Below are positions 52,369-61,530 of a DNA stretch of 64,000 bases, in pieces (position 1 is the stretch's first letter; each line of letters starts with the position of its first letter). This stretch comes from Gliomastix tumulicola. Taxonomy: Eukaryota > Ascomycota > Sordariomycetes > Hypocreales > Bionectriaceae. The stretch lies in the NCBI GenBank assembly GCA_001599755.1, contig BCHX01000007.1, positions 372,001 through 436,000 of the forward strand, given 5' to 3'. The position numbers were made by a program, and so were the translations under genes. The notes under the pieces are model-generated. The model saw nothing but the letters and a program-made list of their open reading frames with translations, had not been told where the DNA came from and ran no database searches.

Positions 52369-52532
52369 ACTCCATCACCCTCCATCGATCACTCATCGGT
52401 TTTAATTACTCACACTACTACAACTACGGAGTCCCTCCCTACACACGCATACATACTACTATCCGTACTTATACTAAAGGTACATACGCCAAGGTACTTC
52501 TTGCACATTTCATTACATACATATAACACACC

Positions 52533-53642
52533 ATGGCCCATCCTCCCACGCTCAGGATGCCCTCGATCGCCGCCCTCAGCAGCCACAGCCACAGCCACAG
52601 CAGCCACACCACCAAAGCCGCGTGCCGCATCGTCCGAGCGACCCCTGCCGCCGCCGCGATGCTGGAGCCTATTAGGGTCTCCTTCAAGTGCCGCGCCTAC
52701 ACGCTGGCGGCGCACCTGTACACGCCCGCCGAGGGCAGCCCGCGGCGCGGGGGCGCCGCCGTCATCATCTGCCCGGCGTGGACGGGCGTCAAGGAGCAGG
52801 CTCCCGGCAACTACGCCCGCGTGCTGGCCGCCGCGGGCTTCACGTGCCTGTGCTACGACGCCGTCTTCCAGGGGGAGTCGACGGGCGAGCCGCGCTGCCT
52901 CGAGGACCCGGCCCAGCGCGTCGAGGACATCAAGGCCGCCGTCACGTACCTCGTCAGCCGGGACGACCTGGTCGACCGGCGGCGCATCGGCGTGCTGGGC
53001 ATCTGCGCGTCGGGCGGTTACGCGTGCACGGCGGCGCAGACGGACGTCAGGATAGCGGCCGTCGCCACGCTCTCGGCCGTCTGCGTGGGCGCCATGGCGC
53101 GCCGCGGGCTGGACCAGAACTTCGGCGACGGCACGCTGACGGTGCTGCAGGCGCGGCTCGAGGTCGCGTCGGTCGACCGCAACAGCGACATCACCGGCGC
53201 CCGCAAGATGGGCACCATGCAGGTCCTGCCGCGCCACTTCGACCCCGCGCACCCGCCCAAGGGCATGTCCGAGTCCTTCTGCGACCTGGCCTCCTACTAC
53301 CGCACCGACCGCGGCCGGCACCCGCGCGCCCCCAACACCTGCCTGCCGCGCAGCTGGGACCTCATGGCCAACTACGACGCCTTCCAATGGAACGGCATGA
53401 TCAGCCCGCGGCCCGTGCTCGCCATCGCGGGGACCAAGGCCGCCACGCGCTGGTTTAGCGAGGACGCCGTCGCGCGCGCCGCCGACGAGCGCGCAGAGCT
53501 CTTCATGGTCGAGGGCCGCACGCACGCCGATCTCTACGACCACGTCGACGTCGCCGGCGAGAAGCTCGTCGAGTACTTTGCGCGCTTCCTAGCGTCCAAG
53601 GGCGTCGTCAAGGAGGAGCAGCGCGCACCGCCGAGGAGTTGA
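52533..53642 (+). CDS. Alpha/beta hydrolase, dienelactone-hydrolase / YcjY-like
   Basis: Single exon, 369 residues. AAVIICPAWTGVKEQ forms the first strands and oxyanion region, FTCLCYDAVFQGES the next, and the nucleophile elbow is RIGVLGICASGGY, where the Cys of G-x-C-x-S is the likely nucleophile as in dienelactone hydrolases. The acid loop PRPVLAIAGTKAAT and C-terminal EGRTHADLYDHVD (catalytic His) complete the fold. Similar fungal proteins sit in polyketide clusters as hydrolases, but no polyketide synthase is near. The first ~42 residues (His/Ser-rich, then Ala-rich ATPAAAAM) may be a targeting extension; an internal start at MLEPIRVSFK (52659) would give the bare domain. Very GC-rich compared with its flanks. 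Confidence 0.85.
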   Translation: MAHPPTLRMPSIAALSSHSHSHSSHTTKAACRIVRATPAAAAMLEPIRVSFKCRAYTLAAHLYTPAEGSPRRGGAAVIICPAWTGVKEQAPGNYARVLAAAGFTCLCYDAVFQGESTGEPRCLEDPAQRVEDIKAAVTYLVSRDDLVDRRRIGVLGICASGGYACTAAQTDVRIAAVATLSAVCVGAMARRGLDQNFGDGTLTVLQARLEVASVDRNSDITGARKMGTMQVLPRHFDPAHPPKGMSESFCDLASYYRTDRGRHPRAPNTCLPRSWDLMANYDAFQWNGMISPRPVLAIAGTKAATRWFSEDAVARAADERAELFMVEGRTHADLYDHVDVAGEKLVEYFARFLASKGVVKEEQRAPPRS

Positions 53643-54328
53643 GACAGACAGAGGGGGGGGGGGCGAGGGTCATCCGTACACGCAGTATATATACTTATGA
53701 GACCACGACCTTTTAGCGTATATGAAATACTTAGGTATCCTGCGACGGCGCTTCGCAGTTCTTTTGTATCTTAATAAGGCAGTTACTTATTTATTTACCC
53801 GACTTCTTATTCGTTTCGTCTCGTCTCGTCTCGTCTCGTCTCGTCTCGTCTGTCCAGCTGGTGCTGCATTGTCGACGTCATTAGTGATACAGGCCTCAGC
53901 TACCCTGGACCGAAGTCCGAATCCGGCGGTGATGATGGAATACAGCGACCTGTCTTATCTACCGTTGCGTGAAGCCGAACGCAGCTGGTCGGAAGGGAAT
54001 CGGAGCTGGTGATGGGCGACCTTACAAATCAGCTTCACGACAGCAGCCCTTTAACTACAACTTTCAGCCGCACCGGACCCTTATTCAAATGGCCGACGGG
54101 CGCTGCCAGAGGTTCCAGGTAATGAATTTATCCATCGCGGGGTTGACCCACGGCAGTTGCACCATTTTGCCCCGCTGCCGTCATAATTATTAATTCATTA
54201 TAACTTTGAGCTCCCCGAGCTTCCCCAGCTCCAGGTCCAGCTTCAGCTACAGCTCCCCTCCATCCTCGAGCTTTCCTTTCTACCAAACTCCAGTCAATCT
54301 CGCTCGACAGTCCCGCGCAGCAGACAAG
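53643..54328. other. Intergenic, includes TCGTC repeat
   Basis: No gene seen. Holds a pentanucleotide microsatellite and, to the right, the promoter of the second aldo-keto reductase. Confidence 0.5.
53812..53851 (+). repeat. TCGTC pentanucleotide microsatellite
   Basis: About seven tandem TCGTC units, the first imperfect, in the 3' flank of the hydrolase gene. Confidence 0.9.
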
Positions 54329-55373
54329 ATGGCTCCTCCAGTCTCAACCAAGACGTTCTCCCTGAACAACGGTCAGTCTCTTGCCCTCCTCCAGCTTCCC
54401 GTCCCTCCTGCATTCCACCACTGACACACCCACCACAGGCACGTCCCTCCCTGCCGTCGGCCTCGGCACGTGGCAGGGCAAGGCCGGCAGCGACGACGAG
54501 AAGGCCCTCGAATCCTCCATCCTCCACGCCCTCCGCAGCGGCTACCGCCTCATCGACACCGCGCAGGCCTACGGCGTCGAGCCCGTCGTCGGCCGCGCCA
54601 TCCGGGCGTCGGGCATCCCGCGCGAGGACATCACGGTGGTGACCAAGTTCTGGGGCGAGTGGCACCACGACCCGGCCGCGGCGCTGTCCATCTCCCTCGC
54701 CCGCCTCGAGCTCGACTACGTCGACGTGTTCCTCGTCCACTGGCCGTGGGCCACGACCCCGTCCCCCGAGAAGAAGATGCTGCGCAAGACCGAGAGCCCG
54801 ACCATCCACGAGACGTGGGCGCTGATGGAGGAGCTCGTCGGCGAGAAGTGCCGCTCCATCGGGCTGAGCAACTTCTCCCAGGCGACCATCGACGAGCTGC
54901 TCATGACGGCGCGCATCGTCCCCGCCGTCAACCAGGTCGAGCTGCACGCGCTGAACCCGGCCCTGCGGCTGGTGCCCTACTGCCAGGAGAAGGGCATCCA
55001 CGTCATGAGCTGGAGCACGATGGGCGGGCCGCGCTCGCCGAACCCGATCCTGAGCGACGCGCTGTTCACGACGATTGCCGAGGCGCACGGCGTGTCGACG
55101 GGCGTCGTGTCGCTGTCGTGGGCGGTGCAGCGCGGTGTTACCGTGATTCCCAAGAGCGCCAAGCCCGAGCGCATCGAGGAGAACATCCGGCTCGTGACGC
55201 TGACGGACGAGGAGATGGACAAGATCAACAAGGCGCACCAGACCATCGGGTTCACGCGGTTCGCCAAGGGTATCCAGTCGCACCGGATGGAGGTGGACGG
55301 CAAGTTTACGCTGATGGGGTGGACGATGCAGGATTTCGGCTGGGAGGACGACGAGGGGAACGACCTGTCGTGA
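54329..55373 (+). CDS. Aldo-keto reductase 2 (GCY1/AKR3-like)
   Basis: Exons 54329-54371 (14 codons) and 54439-55373, joined by a 67-nt phase-1 intron, give 325 residues. MAPPVSTKTFSLNNG joins TSLPAVGLGTWQ at the first strand. Catalytic residues are present: LIDTAQAYG (Asp, Tyr), TVVTKFWGEW (Lys) and VFLVHWPW (His). IGLSNFSQATIDELL, VNQVELHALNP and VIPKSAKPERIEENI are the later NADPH-binding blocks. Cytosolic NADPH-dependent carbonyl reductase of the single-domain TIM-barrel type, different subfamily from the reductase at 43.5 kb. The strongly GC-biased third positions match the neighbouring hydrolase. Substrate unknown. Confidence 0.92.
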
Positions 55374-56019
55374 GTCAGCAGACGATTGGAGGAGGGTGGT
55401 AGGACCAGCCATATACGTACTCACCGTAGGTACTTAGACAGCCTCCAGCCAGTCAACGTCCGTTCAATGGCATCCATTCCCCCTCCATCTCGTACTCGTA
55501 CTCGTCCTGTCGCACTGAAAGGGGAATCACCAGATCCCAAAAAGGGGAAGTCAAGACAGGCCTGTCACGGCCAAATCCCCACCCGGATGGCTGGTCTCCC
55601 GCCCAACAACAAAGTCATACGATTCCCAGCCCAGCCACCCAATCGGCGATAATTGCCCGTCTGGTTCCTCAAATGACCCTCCCTCTTGCCCTTCCCGGCA
55701 CTGGCACCCTTCCTGATCCCACCCAGAGATCTGCTGTTTCCTCTGATCTTTCGATGGCAGGGGTGGACAAATCAGGCTAGAAACGGGGATCATCTCATGC
55801 ACGTCTCGTGTATCGTCTAGCCGTTCGGGAGCCCGAAATTGGCCAATCAGAGTGGGCTGATGGTCTGTTAGTGCAGTGTTAACGTCCGGCGTGCTTGGCG
55901 TGGGTGTTTCTTATATAGAAAGAACGGGATCCAATCCGTGTGCTGAGGTTCTCGTCTAGTTGGATTCTGCATCGTCGTGCATCTCTCATGTGCTCTCTAG
56001 TACCGCCGCACTCGCCGCC
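55374..56019. other. Intergenic; promoter of sterol desaturase gene
   Basis: No gene. A CTTATATAG TATA-like element lies at ~55909-55917, ~105 bases before the ATG at 56020. Confidence 0.5.
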
Positions 56020-57168
56020 ATGGACATCATCCTCGAGCTCGTCGACTACTACGTCGGGGACCAGACATACGCCTCCCTGATGCCGATCAAGCCCACCGCG
56101 TTCGACTACATCCATGGCCACAACAACAACAACAACACGCAGGCGACCCTGAGACGCAGTGCATGGGAGTACACGCCCTCAACGCATCTCTTCTACCTCG
56201 ACCCCACGCCGGCCGCCTATGAGAGCATCTGGGACCGGGACAACATGTACCGGCAGTTCCTCACCCTCTTCCTCGTCACATGGTAGGACAAAAGCTTGCA
56301 GAGAGTGTACTCAGACGCTGACAACCGCCAGGATCTTCGGCTTCATCAACTACTTCGTCCTCTCCACCCTCTCCTACATCTTCATCTTCGACAAATCGAC
56401 CTTTGCCCACCCCAAGTTCCTCCACCACCAGATCCGCCAGGAAATCAAGCAGGCCAACGCCGCGATGCCCGGCATGGCCATCCCGACCACCGCCCTCTTC
56501 GTCCTCGAAGTCCGCGGCTACACGCGCCTCTACGATACGTCCGCCCAGGGCCCCGGTCTCTGGTACGACATCGCGCAGCCGCTGCTCTTCCTCCTCTTCA
56601 CCGACTTCCTCATCTACTGGATTCACAGAGGCCTTCACCACCCGACCATCTACAAGCACCTGCACAAGCGGCACCACCGCTGGATCGTGCCGAGTCCCTA
56701 CGCGAGCTATGCGTTCCATCCGCTGGATGGGTTCGCGCAGAGCGTGCCGTATCACTTGTTCCCCATGCTATTCCCCATGCACAAGTTCTTGTTCCTGGGC
56801 GGGTTCTTGTTTGTAAATGCGTGGACGATCTTGATCCATGATGGGGAGTATATCTCGAACAACCCTGTTATCAACGGGTCGGCTTGCCATACTGCCCATC
56901 ACCTGTTCTTCAAGTAAGTGTCTCGGTACTATGAGACTCGTTCGGTTGTTTTGCTGACGGGAGCGTGTACAGCTACAACTACGGACAGTTCACGACCATC
57001 TGGGATCGCATCGGCGGCAGCTACAGGAAGCCCGACGCCGCGTGGTTCAACAAGGACACCAAGATGTCGCATGAGACGTGGGAGTCGGGCGTCAAGGAGA
57101 TGGAGAAGATGCAGATGCAGGTGGAGGGTGCCGATGACCGGACATACGGGAGCAAAAAGAACATTTGA
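56020..57168 (+). CDS. C-5 sterol desaturase-like fatty acid hydroxylase
   Basis: Exons 56020-56282, 56332-56913 and 56973-57168 (introns of 49 and 59 nt) give 346 residues. The three histidine clusters that hold the di-iron centre are intact: HRGLHH (~186-191), HKRHH (~199-203) and HTAHH (~274-278), spaced as in Erg3-type lathosterol oxidases (PF04116). Hydrophobic helices surround them (IFGFINYFVLSTLSYIFIF, PLLFLLFTDFLIYWI, FLFLGGFLFVNAWTILI), so it is an ER membrane enzyme. It would introduce the C5-C6 double bond in episterol during ergosterol synthesis. The C-terminus is basic and ends KKNI, a dilysine-like ER-retrieval signal. The first donor is immediately followed by an in-frame stop, fixing the splice. 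Whether it is the main Erg3 or a paralogue cannot be told here. Confidence 0.9.
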
Positions 57169-57877
57169 TAGGGTCGTGCACCACAGATGGAATAGGAGGA
57201 TAGAAGAAGGTGGTAGATAAAAGGGCCGCCCCGATAGTAGCACACGGTATTTCCAGTATACCCAAGATAGTTGCACGTCAACGACGATGCACCGGTTGCC
57301 ATGTTTCATGTTTAAATATTCCAATTATCTACTCAATGAGAGCTTACTAATACCTGCCACCTTTTATGAAACTCTCTCACTGCGCAGACGGGATGACTCA
57401 GGCTGGGCATGATATGCTCCGAGCTTCAAAAGTAGGTCTGGACACGTCGACGCGGATTGGACTTTTTAACCAGGCAAACTAAACCCCCCGTTGTGAACTT
57501 AAGCCTATTCTTACTCATTCAGGATTTCACGCGCATTTTCTCCATCTCTAGCCACCGGCTGCTTGTCACGAGGCTGGGACAGCGAGGGGTGCCAGCCATC
57601 GCATTTCAGGACTTCCCAGCCGCCTCAAAGATGAATGGCTTTCCCACCTATATAAGTCTTCTCTGCTTCCTCCCGCCTCTCCTGATTTTTCGACCTCCCA
57701 TCACAAATTTCATCCCTCCACGCACCCGCATACTCACAAACCAAGCTTTAACCCAACACCATCAGAGAAGACCACAAACAGCTTCCGACAAGGTGAGTAA
57801 CCATCATTAGCATCACTCCGCTAACCCCCCCCTCCCCCCTATCTTGCACTCGCCAAACTCGAACTCACACCTCCCAG
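57169..57877. other. Intergenic; promoter and leader of secreted Cys protein
   Basis: TATA element CTATATAAG at ~57648-57656, then a leader interrupted by a likely 85-nt intron (57793-57877, GTGAGT to CCCAG) that ends directly at the start codon. Confidence 0.5.
57793..57877 (+). other. Probable 5'-leader intron
   Basis: GTGAGTAACC donor and a C/T-rich tract ending CTCCCAG, with the ATG as the first three bases of the next exon. Leader introns in this position are common in highly expressed fungal genes. Confidence 0.55.
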
Positions 57878-58324
57878 ATGCTCTGGACAACTTTCCTCAT
57901 CAAGCTCGTCTCCGCCGCCACGGCCGCCCAAACCCACGAGAAGCGCGGGACCAACGACCCATCGCCCATGGTGAGCCCCTCCGACCACCTCCTCCTCGAC
58001 GACGTCAGCCGCGCCTGCAATCCCCTCAACTCCGGCTGCGAAGACGGCAGCAGATGCCTCTCGCTGGACCGCCTCGCCGAAGACCCCTATTGGTCTTGCT
58101 GGAAGCTGGCGCCGCCCCGACGGCACAACAAGAGTCAGCGGCGGGCGAACTGGTGCAAGCCGGACGAGGACCCGGACGGATGCGGGGAGGGCGAGACGTG
58201 TATCCTCACGGAGCCGGATGATCACTCTCCGTGGTATCGGTGCTTTGTGCCGGGGGAGAAGAAGCGGCGGCGGAAGCCGAAGCAGGAGGAGCCCGAGGAA
58301 GAAGAAGAAGAAGAAGATGAATAA
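57878..58324 (+). CDS. Secreted small protein with duplicated cysteine motif
   Basis: 148 residues, single coding exon. MLWTTFLIKLVSAATAAQ is a signal peptide, with KR at ~22-23 as a possible Kex2 site (HEKRG). Two repeats follow: ACNPLNSGCEDGSRC...YWSCWK and WCKPDEDPDGCGEGETC...WYRCFV, each with four cysteines in the pattern C-x-P-x(n)-G-C-x-x-G-x-x-C-x(n)-W-x-x-C. This is an internal duplication of a ~35-residue disulfide module. The C-terminus turns strongly charged (KKRRRKPK then a run of Glu). Unknown family; a candidate secreted effector or wall protein. The stop codon lies inside a GAA/GATGAATAA microsatellite, so the tail length is likely variable. Confidence 0.75.
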   Translation: MLWTTFLIKLVSAATAAQTHEKRGTNDPSPMVSPSDHLLLDDVSRACNPLNSGCEDGSRCLSLDRLAEDPYWSCWKLAPPRRHNKSQRRANWCKPDEDPDGCGEGETCILTEPDDHSPWYRCFVPGEKKRRRKPKQEEPEEEEEEEDE

Positions 58325-58350
58325 GATGAATAAGATGAATAAGATGAAAG
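58297..58350 (+). repeat. GAA / AAGATGAAT compound microsatellite
   Basis: GAA triplets encoding the Glu tail pass into three to four tandem 9-bp AAGATGAAT units; the gene's stop codon (58322-58324) is the first TAA of these units. Confidence 0.85.
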
Positions 58351-58599
58351 TAATGATAGTCTTGAAACACCTAGTCTTTCTTGACCAACCCCTTTCATTT
58401 TCCTTGAACCTTACTTCTCTATTTTCCAAAGCCGTGGGGAGGCTAGATCGTCGGCTTCTACATGAGTGCGAGTTCTTTATAGCACCTTTACACTCAGGGC
58501 ACAGCCAAAGTATGCTTCAGAATCAACATAGTGTCCGCACGGCAGATTTGCTGCAAGCTAATTATCTCAAACAACATGTTTTTCTTTCCTCGGGGCTGA

Positions 58600-59405
58600 C
58601 AACGGTACCATTGGCTTTCTAAACTAAGTAGTTCAAGATCAAACCGAGACACGTCAATCTCCCCACCCAAGTTTTGTGTACCATGGTTGAATATCGCGAT
58701 CCGGTGGCCCATGAAGTGTCTCCAGTCCCTTTCCATCTTAAAAGCAGATTTTCCAACCTCCTAATAATCCAAGCCATCGAGGCTGTAGAACCATCTCCCG
58801 GTCCCACTCGTAGTCTGCCTTTTTTGGTCGAACATCGGCAAGAGCTCATACCCAAGCTTTGTCTCAGCAATTGGAATGCTCTCGACCCCAATGCCAGTGT
58901 TCGAGGGAGACTCGAAGACTGGACGGCTCTCGATCTCGTCGGTCGCATCCTTGGTAATGTGAGCGACGCTGATGTTGCCGCTGATCTGGGTGTTACCATA
59001 AGCGATCCATGACTTGTCACCGTCGTCATCGTCGTCGATGAGGAGTCTCGCATCGTAGTAGCAATGGGGAAATTGCTGAGTGTTGCTCCCACGGGCCCTC
59101 GGGGTCACGAGCACGATAGATATAGGTAGCGTCGCCGCCCCGTATGCAGCCGCCCCAGTAGAACAGCTGATCGCTCTCACGAAAGCCTAGGAAAGATGGC
59201 GCCGATGAACTCCCAGTTTGTCAGGTCGTTGTAACGGAGAAGTGGCGCTCCAGGGACGTAATGCATGTTGGAAGCAGAGTAAATACTAGGCATCGCCCAC
59301 TCGAGTGACATCAGGATCAGCCAGGTCATTCCACAAGATGGGATTGACAGCCTCAGCTGCGTGAGTTAGCAGCACGAAAGCTTCGAGTGTAAAGATTGCA
59401 GTCAT
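58600..59405 (-). pseudogene. GH43 beta-xylosidase-like pseudogene
   Basis: On the minus strand an ATG at 59405 opens a signal-peptide-like stretch followed by VNPILWNDLADPDVTRVGDA, the start of GH43 enzymes, then a frame change near 59290. YSASNMHYVPGAPLLRYNDL and TNWEFIGAI follow in a second frame, ending in a stop. Further pieces in other frames read QLFYWGGCI, then ARLLIDDDDDGDKSWIAYGN, and, near the end, GRWFYSLDG, a stop, and DWRHFMGHRIAIFNHGTQNL, the C-terminal beta-sandwich of this GH43 group. Segments between these blocks are missing. At least two frameshifts, stops and internal deletions make it non-functional. It sits 2.1 kb from an intact GH95 gene. Confidence 0.75.
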
Positions 59406-60556
59406 ATTGGTATATATGTGGTGTGATAATTTGAGGCTTTGACGGGGTTTGGTTGGTGTTGGCTAGTGTCACAGAGGATATAAGGGACATTCGTACACTA
59501 CAAGACAGTGGCGTCATTTTTTTTTTTCAGGTCTAGTGGTCTGGATGTTCCGTGACAGCTAGCCTTGTGGCCTAAAAGACACATCACTCTTGAATAATTG
59601 TCGGGTTCATGAAAGGTCATTCAGTGGCCCTGATACGACGTTCTCGGTTTGTTCGCGAGATCGTGAGCAGGCATCTATTCACCATGACAAGGACGGGAGA
59701 ATCAAATCGCACTTGCTCTCCCTACGTCTTTAGCCAATCAAGTATATTCAGCCTATTCAGTCTCAAATGAGCCACTGCGTCTTCGTGATTTCCTATTGGG
59801 ACGCTTAATAGTTGGCTGATTCGAAGGATCTTTCACCCATGCCGTGGCTTAACCGTCGGGGGTTTCAGCGGGTAATTATTATGGAACTCGCTGTCCGGAA
59901 GCGGCCCATGTTAGCAGAGGCGGATTTGATCTCGCGTTTGAACGACATTTCATTCTTGGCTGGAAGTTTCGGCTTCGGCACCCTTCATAAAGCAAGGCGC
60001 TGGAGAAAAGATTCAAAATGTTTTTTTTTTCTTTTTCCCTCTTTAGACTGCTCTGTACTTAGCCCACCCCAATTTGGAAAGCGCAGGAGGTCTTAGCACT
60101 CCGACAGCAACCCAGCAGCGCTTCCATCGAAAGTAGCAAAAGGTTTAACCACTCGTTATCTGGGGTAATTAAATTAGCTTATAGAGCATGTACATACCCT
60201 TTTCATCCTCACATTTAGGAAGAAAACATAACTCAGAGCAGCCTGGCAGTCTCCTGAGGGTGCGGAATTAGGAGAGGCTGCCAGCACTACTTGGCTAGTC
60301 CGACGCGTACGAGCTGCAAACACACGGCGAAACTGCATAATTAGAGGTGCCGGGCCTGGCTTCCCATAATCCTTATCGTGCTGAGCACTTGCGTGTTGTG
60401 TTCGCGTTTTGATTCCATCGACGTTTGGAAGAGAGCGCTATCAAAAGTGGCTTGGTACCGCATGGAGGACAAGCCCTAATCCAGAGTATCCTCTAAAGAG
60501 GCAACGCGTACGGGATGTCATAGGAGATGACGGGAAAGGGGCGGTGCAAGAGACTC

Positions 60557-60597
<41 letters not shown>

Positions 60598-61530
60598 TGG
60601 GCATGTGCACATGGGGACACCGATTCTAAATCGAGCCATTTACTTACCCCAAGGTTGAAAACCAGTACCCACGTGGCTCGCTCTGAGGGGGGGATAATCC
60701 GCTACGATATACTCGAGTCTCATGGGATTGCGGGCGGTGCCCAGAAGGCGCCAAGTACGGGGTGTAAGGTGGCTAATACCCTTGCTGTCCTGCCATGATA
60801 TTTGACGGGGCTGCATTCCTCATCGGCTGTCACGCGGGCCTGTTCACTGACGCGCCAGGTGAGATCAGGGTAGAGATGGGAAATTGCGTCAAATCTAGAT
60901 TGTTCGATTAAAAGTGCCTAGTCTAGCATTAGCCCATTTCCGTAGCGAGTGCCCCGTGCGCGCGCACGACATATGCCTATTGTAAGGCTCGCTGTAGGTT
61001 TGAATGGAAGCTGGAGAAATTACCCAAGGAAGAAGATGGCGGGGATGAGCTCTTCAGCGGGGCTAATGGCAATGCCGAGCGTTGTTGGGACGACTTCAGC
61101 TTCGAGACTAACCACACGGTCGATGATTCAGGATTAGGCTAAAGATATCTTCCCCCGCATTCTAACCGGAACGAACGAAGGGACGATGTTGATAGAGCCG
61201 TCGGATTAAATGTTGATGCAGAAGGGCGATATTCTCTAAATGGTCTTCCTCCTTCTAGATCAAAGGGGGCTAGAAACCGAGACTACGGGAAGAAGCCATC
61301 ACCATCAAGAGGGCATGCGACAATGGCCCCTGGAGCACCTGGAGCGTAGCTCTATTAGATATATATATTCTAGTCCACTCAGCACGTTGCTTCATCTTCT
61401 ATTTGAAAGGTAGCTTAAGCTCTTCCAAACTTGAGAGGCCCAAGACACCCGACATTGAAATACCAGAAACACTGTTCCTTTCTCACCTGGCCTTGTTTTC
61501 TTAGACTTGTCTGTCTCGAATTTCGTCAAT
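59406..61530. other. 2.1-kb intergenic region
   Basis: No gene recognised. Contains a GA dinucleotide tract (60558-60594) and, at ~61357-61369, a GATATATATATTC element that may serve the GH95 gene 160 bases downstream. Confidence 0.5.
60558..60594 (+). repeat. GA dinucleotide microsatellite
   Basis: About 18 tandem AG units in the intergenic region upstream of the GH95 gene. Confidence 0.9.

Larger units (their letters stand above)
49130..52532. other. 3.4-kb gene-poor, simple-sequence-rich spacer
   Basis: No recognisable gene on either strand; open frames here are Ser/Arg/Pro-rich readings of low-complexity DNA. It contains a C16 run (50941-50956), a T14 run (~51389-51402), a CAC/CAT triplet tract (51661-51687), CT tracts (~52177-52209) and a CA tract (~52335-52368). 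The right part is probably the promoter and long leader of the alpha/beta hydrolase gene. Confidence 0.55.

Noticed and set aside
52410..53543. Minus-strand 377-codon frame opposite the alpha/beta hydrolase
   Set aside because: Antisense shadow caused by high GC; the plus strand has the hydrolase motifs.
54294..55424. Minus-strand 376-codon frame opposite aldo-keto reductase 2
   Set aside because: Antisense shadow of a strongly codon-biased gene.
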